Below are positions 26,203 to 33,533 of a stretch of DNA of 64,000 nucleotides, piece by piece. The stretch lies in NCBI RefSeq assembly GCF_031843945.1, contig NZ_JAVTJJ010000005.1, positions 1 through 64,000 on the forward strand, written 5' to 3'. Below the pieces are notes generated by a model. The model did not search any database and had not been told where the DNA came from. It was given only the letters and a program-made list of their open reading frames with translations. Numbering within the stretch: the first letter of the stretch is position 1; each line of letters begins with the position of its first letter. The stretch comes from Paracidovorax sp031843945 (lineage in GTDB: Bacteria; Pseudomonadota; Gammaproteobacteria; Burkholderiales; Burkholderiaceae_C). The translations under genes and the position numbers were made by a program.

Positions 26203-26547
26203 TCAGCGCTGGCGCTTGCCTTCCGGATCGCTCGGGCCGTTCGTGTCCGACAGCAATTCGGACGGCGGCTTCAGTTCGCCTGCATCGCCGCCTTCGGCCT
26301 CCCATGTGCCGCCAACGCGCGAGGTGTTGCCGCGCGGGTGGCCCATGTCGGTGCCGTCGTTGAAGTTGAGCGGGCCGTCCTGCGGCATGTCGTCGAAGGC
26401 ATGGGCCGACACGTCTTCCAGCGAATCGGCCACATCGTCTTCCGCGCTCAGGCGTTCGTTGATGTCCTGGCCTTCGGGCAGCTCGGCGTTCGGGTCGTCG
26501 GAGGGGTCGATGACCGGTTCGGTCACGTCGTCGGGTGGGGTGCGCAT
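26203..26547 (-). CDS. Small acidic hypothetical protein
   Basis: This 114-residue protein is very rich in Asp, Glu, Pro and Asn, with no membrane segment, signal or cysteine. It looks intrinsically disordered (for example PPDDVTEPVIDPSDDP at the N-terminus), and its C-terminus is basic (EGKRQR). I do not recognise a family. It is a real gene rather than a chance frame because AGGAGAAC lies 3 bases before ATG 26547 and a strong terminator sits just after the stop. The frame also extends upstream to 26592 but without a ribosome-binding site. Confidence 0.7.
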   Translation of the reverse strand: MRTPPDDVTEPVIDPSDDPNAELPEGQDINERLSAEDDVADSLEDVSAHAFDDMPQDGPLNFNDGTDMGHPRGNTSRVGGTWEAEGGDAGELKPPSELLSDTNGPSDPEGKRQR

Positions 26548-26707
26548 GGCGTTCTCCTGTCGTACGGTCGCCCGAGGAAATAGGGCGATCACTGGCTGGA
26601 GCTTGGCGCTGCACTGCGGTGGTGGCGGTGGGTGCGTGGCCTATGCGGGGGTAGGAGCGTGCCGCCAGTGCCTTGCGTCATGTGTTTCCGCCAGGCAGAA
26701 CTGCACA

Positions 26708-26734
26708 AATGGAAAGGCCGGGAATGTTTCCATT
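26708..26734. promoter_or_regulatory. 8-11-8 palindrome upstream of the GAF-EAL gene
   Basis: The perfect inverted repeat AATGGAAA / TTTCCATT sits in the 280-bp gap between the divergent acidic-protein and GAF-EAL genes. It is a candidate operator. Confidence 0.4.
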
Positions 26735-26788
26735 GGGTGATTTCGGTGTGCAAATATAAAGTTTCATGAGGCGGTCATCTGAAAAGAT

Positions 26789-26808
26789 CTGCCGGTTCGG
26801 CAGGTTTT
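26789..26808 (+). promoter_or_regulatory. Terminator-like hairpin in the leader of the GAF-EAL gene
   Basis: The stem CTGCCG / CGGCAG has a 3-base loop, an A-run before it and GTTTT after it. It ends 20 bp before the ATG. No gene ends here, so it may act as an attenuator. Confidence 0.4.
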
Positions 26809-26827
26809 GTGCCACCAAGGAGGGGTC

Positions 26828-28063
26828 ATGTCAGCACGTTCAGCGCCGCCCTACATCGACCCGCTGGCGCCGTTTTTCGAGCATTCGGTCAGCGCAGCCG
26901 GGCTCGAGCGTGTGCTGCAGGTGGTCCGCCGCCACCTGTCGATGGACGTGGCCTTCATCTCCCGCTTTCAGGAAACCGACCGCGTGCTCGACTACCTCGA
27001 CAGCGAACCCGGCTGCGTCCTGTGGCGCGGGCAGGCCCTGCCGCTTTCAGAAGGCTATTGCCTGAAGGTCTTTCGCGGGGAGCTGCCCGAGTTCATTCCG
27101 GACACCGCCCAGGTTCCAGAGGCCATGGCCATACCGGCGACCACCGGCATTCCCATCGGCTCGCACCTCAGCGCGCCGATCGTGCTGGAGAACAAGCGGC
27201 TTTTTGGCACGCTGTGCTGCTTCAGCTACCAGCCCGTCGCCTCGCTGACCGAACGCGACATGGACGTGCTGCGCGCTTTCTCGGAATTCCTGGGCTTTTA
27301 CTTCGACGCCGCAGCCAAGCGCGAACAGGAGAAGGAAACCATCGCGCACGACATCCACATGGCCATGGCCGCCGACCGGCTGCGCATCGTCTTCCAGCCC
27401 GTGTACGACCTGGCGCAGCGGCGCATCCACGGCTTTGAATGCCTGTCCCGCTTCGACATCGAGCCGCTGCGGCCGCCGGACCAGTGGTTCAACGCGGCCT
27501 ACAGCGTGGGGCTGGGCCGAGAGCTGGAACTGCACGCCATCCACAAGGCGCTGTCCGTTCTGCAGGACTTTCCGGGCGGCGTGGAGTTCAACGTCAACTG
27601 CTCGCCCGAGCTGATCATCTCGGGAGCCCTGCAATCTTTGCTGGAAGACGGCACCGACCTGTCTCGCGTGGTGCTGGAAGTCACCGAGCACGCCATCGTG
27701 ACCGACTACGCGGCGCTGGCCGATGGGCTAGGGCCGTTCCGGGCCCGCGGTGCCATGCTGGCCGTGGACGATGCGGGTGCAGGTTACTCAAGCATGCGGC
27801 ACATCCTCAACCTGCAGCCCGAGGTCATCAAGCTGGACATGAGCATCACCCAGTCCATCGACCGCGACAACCACCGCCGGGCGCTGGCCAAGGGGCTGAT
27901 CAGCTTTGCGCACGAGATCGGCAGCATGATCGTCGCGGAAGGGGTGGAGCAGGCGTCCGAGCTGGAGGCTCTGCAACTGCTCGGGGTCGACTTCGCTCAG
28001 GGCTACTACCTGGCCAAGCCGCTGGCGTTGGAAGAAGCGCTCTGGCGCTCGCGCCAGCACTGA
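26828..28063 (+). CDS. GAF-EAL domain protein (cyclic-di-GMP phosphodiesterase or sensor)
   Basis: This 411-residue protein has an N-terminal GAF domain (about residues 15-165) for ligand sensing and an EAL domain (about 175-408). The EAL residues that bind metal and c-di-GMP are mostly kept: E204 (as ECL rather than EAL), N257, E284, D314-D315, K335, D337, E371 and Q391. The loop 6 motif DDFGTG reads DDAGAG, which may reduce activity. No GGDEF domain is present. ATG 26828 follows AAGGAGGGG closely. A soluble c-di-GMP hydrolase controlled by the GAF domain is the best reading; a c-di-GMP binding protein is the alternative. Confidence 0.88.
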   Translation: MSARSAPPYIDPLAPFFEHSVSAAGLERVLQVVRRHLSMDVAFISRFQETDRVLDYLDSEPGCVLWRGQALPLSEGYCLKVFRGELPEFIPDTAQVPEAMAIPATTGIPIGSHLSAPIVLENKRLFGTLCCFSYQPVASLTERDMDVLRAFSEFLGFYFDAAAKREQEKETIAHDIHMAMAADRLRIVFQPVYDLAQRRIHGFECLSRFDIEPLRPPDQWFNAAYSVGLGRELELHAIHKALSVLQDFPGGVEFNVNCSPELIISGALQSLLEDGTDLSRVVLEVTEHAIVTDYAALADGLGPFRARGAMLAVDDAGAGYSSMRHILNLQPEVIKLDMSITQSIDRDNHRRALAKGLISFAHEIGSMIVAEGVEQASELEALQLLGVDFAQGYYLAKPLALEEALWRSRQH

Positions 28064-28080
28064 GGGCAGGCTGAGCCGGC

Positions 28081-28266
28081 TCAGCCCCCACCCGGCGGCA
28101 CCCTGAAGCTGTCCATGATGCGTTTTTCTGCCCGCTCGCAGACTGCGGCGAATTTGCTCCACCCGTCGTGAACGCGGCGACCGATCGACCGGAAGAGCCG
28201 CCAGATTCGGGGTGAGGAGGGCTGTGGCGGGTGGTCCGCTGCGTTGGAAGATGGCTTGTGTGACAT
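28081..28266 (-). CDS. Possible small hypothetical protein (61 codons)
   Basis: A reading frame of about 60 residues lies between the GAF-EAL stop and the divergent LysR start. The C-terminal half looks helical and amphipathic (WRLFRSIGRRVHDGWSKF), unlike the Arg/Ala/Pro-rich shadows elsewhere, but there is no clear ribosome-binding site. In frame, an ATG at 28332 is also available. It would end 17 bp from the GAF-EAL stop on the opposite strand. Treat as tentative. Confidence 0.3.
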   Translation of the reverse strand: MSHKPSSNAADHPPQPSSPRIWRLFRSIGRRVHDGWSKFAAVCERAEKRIMDSFRVPPGGG

Positions 28267-28340
28267 GGCCCGAGCGATGCTCGCGCCCGACCAGACTTCT
28301 GTAAAGTTGAGTTCACTGACCGCTGAATTCACAATCGCTG

Positions 28341-29237
28341 ATGCGTAACCTCAACCTCGACCAGCTGCAGACGCTCATCGCCATTGCCGATCTGGGCACC
28401 TTCGCCGCTGCGGCGCAGGCGCTGCACCTGGCGCCTCCCACCGTCAGCCTGCACATCAAGGAGCTGGAATCGCGCATGGACGCGGTGCTGGTCGTGCGCG
28501 GCCGGCGGCAGGCAGAACTGACCCCGGCAGGCCAGGTGCTGGTGCAGGAAGGCCGCAAGCTGCTGGCCGCCAGCGATGACCTCGTCGAGCAGGTGCAGCG
28601 CCGGGCGAGCGGGCGCGAAGGCATCGTGCGCGTGGGCGTCTCCGCCGGCGTCAGCACGCGGCTGCTGCCGCTGATGCTGCAGGCGCTGCATCGGCGCAGC
28701 CCGGGCGTGGAGGTGCGGCTCGAAGCGGTGGGCTCGGCCGACACCATGCTGCGCCTGAAGGCCGGCACGCTGGACATCGGCATCGTCGCCAGCCCCCAGC
28801 CTGCCGTGGCGGAGGTACGCCTGACGCCCTGGCGCAACGACCCGATGGTGGCGTTGCTGCCTGCTGCCTGGGAGGCGCCGGAGAAGGTCACCCCCGAATG
28901 GCTGGCCCACCGCCGCTGGGCGTCCTTCGCCCCGGCCACGCAGATGCACGGGCTCATCGCGGCATGGTTCGGGCAGGCGGGCTTCAACCCCCGGCCGTTC
29001 TTGACGCTGAGCTACCCCGGCGCCCTGAAAAGCCTGGCGGCGGCCAGCCAGAGCGCAGCCATCCTGCCGCTGGAAGAGGCCGAAGACCTGCCTTTTTCAG
29101 CCGATGCCAGCGCTGTGCAAGTGCGGCACCTGCACCCACCGCTGATGCGCCCGATGGCGGTGGCGCATCGCAACGTGCCCGCGCCGGGCATGGCCATCAC
29201 CCATGTGCTGGACGTGTTGGCCGAGTTCGCCAGCTGA
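28341..29237 (+). CDS. LysR-family transcriptional regulator
   Basis: This 298-residue LysR protein has the HTH LGTFAAAAQALHLAPPTVSL (about residues 18-37) and a complete effector domain. Its target is unclear: the only divergent neighbour is the tentative small frame at 28081, and the next gene to the right (maiA) is convergent. It may act elsewhere or on itself. The gap before it (28267-28340) is A/T-richer than its surroundings, as expected for a promoter. Confidence 0.87.
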   Translation: MRNLNLDQLQTLIAIADLGTFAAAAQALHLAPPTVSLHIKELESRMDAVLVVRGRRQAELTPAGQVLVQEGRKLLAASDDLVEQVQRRASGREGIVRVGVSAGVSTRLLPLMLQALHRRSPGVEVRLEAVGSADTMLRLKAGTLDIGIVASPQPAVAEVRLTPWRNDPMVALLPAAWEAPEKVTPEWLAHRRWASFAPATQMHGLIAAWFGQAGFNPRPFLTLSYPGALKSLAAASQSAAILPLEEAEDLPFSADASAVQVRHLHPPLMRPMAVAHRNVPAPGMAITHVLDVLAEFAS

Positions 29238-29350
29238 CCGAGGCAGAAGAGCCGGGCGGGCCTTTGAGCCCCCTCAGCCGGCCGGCTCCCGACGCGGTGA
29301 TGGTGTGTGTGTAGCCGCTGTCCGATGCACGCGCCGCTGTGCGCCGTGCA

Positions 29351-30049
29351 TCAGCCCACGGGCGCGCCCAGTTGTCGGCCGGGATGCGCCTTCGCGAATG
29401 CCTCGACGCCATCGCACTGGCCGATGATGCGGTCAATCGTGGGGGTGTGATCGACGTGGATTTTCAAGACCCGCATGACCGCCACCACACTGGCCAGGCA
29501 GATATCGGCCATCGTGGGGCTGTCGCCGTGGCAAAAAAGGCCCGTGCCGGCTTCGGTGGAAAGCCGTTGCTCGACGGCGTGCAATCCGGTCTCAAACCAG
29601 TGCGTCTGCCAAGTGCGCCAGCCGGTGTCATCGATGCCCGATGTCGCGGCGAGGTACTTCCTGATGCGTGGGGTGACCAGCGGGTGGGTGTCGGAGGCGA
29701 TCATTCCCGACAGCGACCGTACCCGCGCGCGGCCACGGGGATCGGCGGGCAACAAAGCCGGAGTGGGTTGCACGTCTTCCAGAAATTCCAGAATGGCCAG
29801 CGACTGCGTGATGGGGGCGTGCCCCGGCTCCACCAGGGTCGGCAGGCCGCCCAGCGCATTCACGGCGCGGTAGGCGGCGCTGTGTTGGGCGCCCATTTCC
29901 AGATCGATGACGTGTTCATGGGCGGTCAGCCCTTTCATGGCCAAGGCCACACGCACCCGGTAGCTCGCCGCCGACCGCCAGAAGGCGTAGAGCTCGTAGG
30001 CGGGCGGCTGGCCACCGGGCGGGGCTTCCAGCGTCGGTTCGGGGGCCAT
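29351..30049 (-). CDS. maiA: Maleylacetoacetate isomerase / zeta-class glutathione S-transferase
   Basis: This 232-residue protein has a thioredoxin-like N-domain (about residues 17-95) with the zeta-GST active-site serines in WRSAASYRVR (canonical SxxSxRVR), the glutathione-binding LPTLVEP and ITQSLAILEFLE, and an all-helical C-domain. It is thought to turn maleylacetoacetate (or maleylpyruvate) into the fumaryl isomer in tyrosine or gentisate breakdown. No fumarylacetoacetase or dioxygenase of that pathway is adjacent. It starts 2 bases after the stop of the rhodanese gene, so the two form an operon. Confidence 0.85.
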   Translation of the reverse strand: MAPEPTLEAPPGGQPPAYELYAFWRSAASYRVRVALAMKGLTAHEHVIDLEMGAQHSAAYRAVNALGGLPTLVEPGHAPITQSLAILEFLEDVQPTPALLPADPRGRARVRSLSGMIASDTHPLVTPRIRKYLAATSGIDDTGWRTWQTHWFETGLHAVEQRLSTEAGTGLFCHGDSPTMADICLASVVAVMRVLKIHVDHTPTIDRIIGQCDGVEAFAKAHPGRQLGAPVG

Positions 30050-30051
30050 TC

Positions 30052-30945
30052 TCAGGCGGCCATCGCCACGTCAGCGTTCTTGCTGGACTTTGCGACCGGC
30101 AAGCCGGTTTCGATGGGCAGACTGTCGTCGCGTGACCATTCGTTCCAGGAGCCGAAGTACATGCGCACGTCGCTGAAGCCCGCCTGCTTCAAGGCGAGGA
30201 AGGAATTGGAGGCGCGCGCGCCCTTGAAGCAATAAAGGTAGACCGTGTCTTCTGGTGCGATGCCCGCCGTGGCGCACTCGGCCCTGACTTCGTCGGGTGT
30301 TTTGAACACGGGGCCGTCGCCAGAGGGCTTCATGAAGCGGTACCACTCGATCCATTTGGCGCCCGGCAGGCGGCCTTTGCGGGGAGCGAAGTCCTTGCCG
30401 TAGGGCGAGGAGCTTTCGCCGATCCATTCATCGACGTCGCGCACGTCCAGCATCACCGTGTCGCTGCCCAAGGCAGCCAGCACGTCGGCTTGCGTGAGCA
30501 TCACATCGGCCGTGGGCAAATCGCTGGGGAAGGTGGCCGCCACGGGCGTGGCGCTCTCGGTAGACACGGGCAGGCCCGCGGCCTTCCAGGCGCTGAATCC
30601 ACCGTTGAGCACCTTGATCTTGGGATAACCCAGCCAGGTCAGCAGGTAGTAGCCACGGCAAGACTGGCCGTAACCGCTGTTCATCGCGTCCTCATAGAAC
30701 ACGGCGGTTTCTTTGCCCGACAGCCCTGCCGCGCCCAGCGCCTTGGCAAAAGTCGCCTGGAGTTCCTGCAGGCCCTCGGGGCTCGATGTCGCCAGGAAGG
30801 TGAACACCTCTCGCAGGTTCACGGCGCCAGGGATGTGGCCAGCGCTGTAGGTGTCAGCGTCTCGCGTGTCGATCACGACGACAGGCTCGGACGCTTGCAA
30901 CGTGGCGAGTTGCGCCGGGGAGATCAGGGTGGCTTCGATGCTCAT
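30052..30945 (-). CDS. Two-domain sulfurtransferase (rhodanese)
   Basis: This 297-residue protein has two rhodanese domains (about residues 8-130 and 150-285). The C-terminal one carries the active-site loop CFKGAR after VYLY; thiosulfate:cyanide sulfurtransferases usually have CRKGVT and mercaptopyruvate enzymes CGSGVT, so the donor is uncertain. The N-terminal domain lacks an active cysteine at the matching place, as is normal for its structural role. It is the first gene of a pair with maiA, two bases apart. ATG 30945 is preceded by GAGAGG on its strand. Confidence 0.85.
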   Translation of the reverse strand: MSIEATLISPAQLATLQASEPVVVIDTRDADTYSAGHIPGAVNLREVFTFLATSSPEGLQELQATFAKALGAAGLSGKETAVFYEDAMNSGYGQSCRGYYLLTWLGYPKIKVLNGGFSAWKAAGLPVSTESATPVAATFPSDLPTADVMLTQADVLAALGSDTVMLDVRDVDEWIGESSSPYGKDFAPRKGRLPGAKWIEWYRFMKPSGDGPVFKTPDEVRAECATAGIAPEDTVYLYCFKGARASNSFLALKQAGFSDVRMYFGSWNEWSRDDSLPIETGLPVAKSSKNADVAMAA

Positions 30946-31271
30946 TGGAACCTCTCGGAAAGAACAAAGGCAGAATCGCCCTCGTCTTTCATTGCAACTG
31001 CCGTGCCAAGGCGGTTGCCGCCGATGTGCTCCCGTGGTTTGAGCGCTAAGTGGTTGAATTGATGGGGTATTTTGCGGTCAAGGCGATTTGTCCTGCGAAC
31101 TGGCCCATGCGAATGCAGCCGGTATGGCGGACATTGTGTTGACGCAATGTCTACACAATGTCTGCCTGCAGACGCCGTTCAACGTGAGCCCTTTTGTTCA
31201 GGCGGGCTGGCTGAACGGTCGCGAGGGGAAATTTCAGCCTTGCGGCGTTTGGACAAGCCCGTTTTTCCCAC
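30946..31271. other. 326-bp gap between the sulfurtransferase and ssb genes
   Basis: It holds the sulfurtransferase promoter region and the palindrome at 31130. I see no gene, RNA or repeat in it. The frames crossing it are extensions of ssb shadows. No clear terminator for ssb is visible. Confidence 0.6.
31130..31162. promoter_or_regulatory. 10-13-10 palindrome between the sulfurtransferase and ssb genes
   Basis: The perfect inverted repeat GACATTGTGT / ACACAATGTC has a third related element, GCAATGTC, in the spacer. A TTGACG hexamer overlaps the left arm. It is a strong candidate operator, of unknown protein. Confidence 0.55.
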
Positions 31272-31850
31272 TCAGAACGGAATGTCGTCGTCCATATCGT
31301 CGAAACCCGACGCGGCGCGCGGCTGCTGGGGCGCCGGTGCGGGGGCAGGGCGCGCGGCCGGCGCGGGCCGGGGCGCTGCGGCCGACTGCGCCGCTGGCGC
31401 GGGGCGGCGCGCCGGGGCTGCTCCGCCGCCGCCACCATTGCCGTAGCCGTTGTCCGGGGCCTCGCCGTATCCGCCGTCGTCATAGCCGCCGCCGCCTTGA
31501 CCACCGCCCGCGCCCTGGCGGCTGCCCAGCATCTGCATGCTGTCGGCTCTAATTTCGGTGGTGAATTTTTCCACGCCGGCCTGGTCGGTCCACTTGCGGG
31601 TGCGCAGCGAACCTTCCACGTAGACCTGCGAGCCTTTGCGCAGGTACTGGCCCACGATTTCCGCCAGCCGGCCGTTGAAGACGATGCGGTGCCACTCGGT
31701 GGACTCCTTGTTCTCGCCGGTGTTCTTGTCGCGCCAGCGGTCAGTGGTGGCGATGGTGACGTTGGCGACCTGGTCGCCGCTGGGGAAGGTGCGGATCTCG
31801 GGGTCGCGCCCCAGGTTGCCGACGATGATGACTTTGTTGACGGATGCCAT
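31272..31850 (-). CDS. ssb: Single-stranded DNA-binding protein
   Basis: This 192-residue SSB protects single-stranded DNA in replication and repair. It has the OB fold (about residues 1-108; NKVIIVGNLGRDPEIR and TEWHRIVFNGRLAEI), a long Gly/Tyr then Pro/Ala-rich disordered linker, and the acidic tip DDDIPF that recruits partner proteins. Length is a little above the E. coli protein because of the linker. The neighbours (an MFS gene, then divergent uvrA) partly keep the classical ssb-uvrA arrangement. I see no LexA box in front of it. Confidence 0.96.
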   Translation of the reverse strand: MASVNKVIIVGNLGRDPEIRTFPSGDQVANVTIATTDRWRDKNTGENKESTEWHRIVFNGRLAEIVGQYLRKGSQVYVEGSLRTRKWTDQAGVEKFTTEIRADSMQMLGSRQGAGGGQGGGGYDDGGYGEAPDNGYGNGGGGGAAPARRPAPAAQSAAAPRPAPAARPAPAPAPQQPRAASGFDDMDDDIPF

Positions 31851-31996
31851 GGTGTGAGGGGGCCTGTAGAGAATGAAGGAGGGAAGGCACTACGGCCTGG
31901 GGCGGGTTTGCTCCCCCCAAAAGGGGTGCAGACACGCCGAAGGAGCGGCGATTGTGCCGTATCCGACGCGCCGTGGGTCGGCGCGGACGGCCGCCC

Positions 31997-33187
31997 TCAG
32001 TGCCCGCGCGAACCCGCCTGGCGAGGCACCGTGCGCATGCCCCAGGCCACTGCCAGCCACACCGCGCACAGCACCGCCGTGGCGGTGAACAGGCTGGTCG
32101 CGCCGCCCCAGCGCAGCAGCGCGCCGCCCAGGGCGCCGCCGGCGAACAGGCCCAGCGACTGCAGCGTGTTGTAGGTGCCCAGGGCCGCGCCCCGCAGCGC
32201 CGCCGGTGCGGTGCGCGACACCAGGCTGGGCTGGCTGGCCTCCAGCGCGTTGAACCCGCAAAAGAACACGAAGAGCAGCACGCCCAGCGACCACACGCCG
32301 GCCCATGCGGGCAAGGCCGACGCCACGCCCAGGCCCACTTGCACGGCCAGCACCAGGGCAATCGCGGCCAGCAGCGCGGCGCGCAGATGCCCGGCGCGTT
32401 CCAGCGCGAAAAGGCCGCCCATCAGCAGAAACGACAGCACCACCGCCGGCAGATACACATGCCAGTGCGCGGCCTTGGGCAAACCGGCCTGCACCAACAG
32501 CGCTGGCACGGCCACCCACATCGCCAACTGCACGGTGTGCAGCACGAACACGCCCAGGTTCAGGCGCAGCAGGTCGGGGTGGGCAAGCACGTCGGCCAGA
32601 CGGCCGCGCGATGTGTGCGTGGGTTGGGCGGGCTCGGGCGGCACCACCCAGATCACGGCGGCGATGCCGGCCAGCGCCAGCGCGCAGGTCAGCGCGAAGA
32701 TGCCGGCCAGGCCAAAGCGCGCGGCCAGTGGAGGCGCCGCCACCAGCGCCACGGCGAACATCAGCCCGATGCTGCCGCCCACCAGCGCCATGGCCTTGGT
32801 GCGCACGCCGTCGCGGGTCTGGTCGGCCAGCAGCGCCGTGACCGCAGCCGACACCGCGCCCGCGCCCTGCAGCGCGCGGCCCCAGAGCAGGCCGGTGAGC
32901 GAGTCGGCCAGCGCTGCCAGCAAACTGCCGCCGGCAAACACCAGCAGCCCCAGCACGATGACCCGCTTGCGCCCGAAGCGGTCGGACGCCATGCCCAGCG
33001 GCAGTTGCAGCACCGCCTGCGTCAGACCGTAAATGCCCATGGCCAGGCCGACCAGGGCCGGGTCGTCGCCGCCGGGGTATTTGCGTGCCTCCAGCGCGAA
33101 CACCGGCAGCACCAGGAACAGCCCCAGCATGCGCAGCGCGAAGATCAGCGCCAGGCTGATGCTGGAGCGGCGCTCCAGCGGCGTCAT
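31997..33187 (-). CDS. MFS transporter, YajR-like
   Basis: This protein of about 396 residues has twelve membrane helices and the drug:proton antiporter motifs: motif A as GMASDRFGRKRVI (loop 2-3) and WGRALQGAGAVSAAVTALLAD in helix 4. Sequence and order closely follow E. coli YajR, but the C-terminal YAM ferredoxin-like domain is missing. The substrate is unknown. ATG 33187 gives the YajR-like start (TPLERRSSISLAL); a GTG at 33259 would add 24 Ser/Thr/Ala residues. It lies between ssb and divergent uvrA, where E. coli has no gene. Confidence 0.87.
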   Translation of the reverse strand: MTPLERRSSISLALIFALRMLGLFLVLPVFALEARKYPGGDDPALVGLAMGIYGLTQAVLQLPLGMASDRFGRKRVIVLGLLVFAGGSLLAALADSLTGLLWGRALQGAGAVSAAVTALLADQTRDGVRTKAMALVGGSIGLMFAVALVAAPPLAARFGLAGIFALTCALALAGIAAVIWVVPPEPAQPTHTSRGRLADVLAHPDLLRLNLGVFVLHTVQLAMWVAVPALLVQAGLPKAAHWHVYLPAVVLSFLLMGGLFALERAGHLRAALLAAIALVLAVQVGLGVASALPAWAGVWSLGVLLFVFFCGFNALEASQPSLVSRTAPAALRGAALGTYNTLQSLGLFAGGALGGALLRWGGATSLFTATAVLCAVWLAVAWGMRTVPRQAGSRGH

Positions 33188-33378
33188 GGTGGTGGATGCG
33201 GCGGCGGCAGTCGTCGTGCTGGCTGCGGCGGCGGGCGAGGGCGGGGAGGATTCCTGCACGGTGTGCGTTGTCTTGCGGATCGTGGGGGCCGTGGGCGAAA
33301 GCCGCGATTCTCGCGCATCGCCTTGGGCGGGCCATGGGGGCCTGATGGCGGTCTGCGCAAGAAATTCATGCCAAATAG

Positions 33379-33427
33379 GCCTCTAGCGCTTATCCATCAA
33401 GCGCGGGTAGCTATTGTTTTAATAGCA
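33379..33427 (+). repeat. Two-stem intergenic repeat, copy F
   Basis: TAGCGCTT...AAGCGC is followed by AGCTATT...AATAGCA. It lies in the divergent gap between the MFS gene and uvrA, about 105 bp before uvrA. Confidence 0.85.
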
Positions 33428-33533
33428 AATGGTGGCATGTCAAAAGAACCGTTCCCGCAGCCCGATGCCCCGGGGCTGCGCGCGAAGAGCCCGTCCCCTA
33501 TGATGGCCGGTTGACCTTTCAAAGCCTGCTGCC

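Noticed and set aside
33428..33533. Possible LexA (SOS) box before uvrA
   Set aside because: No CTGT-N8-ACAG or close variant is present in the gap before uvrA or before ssb.
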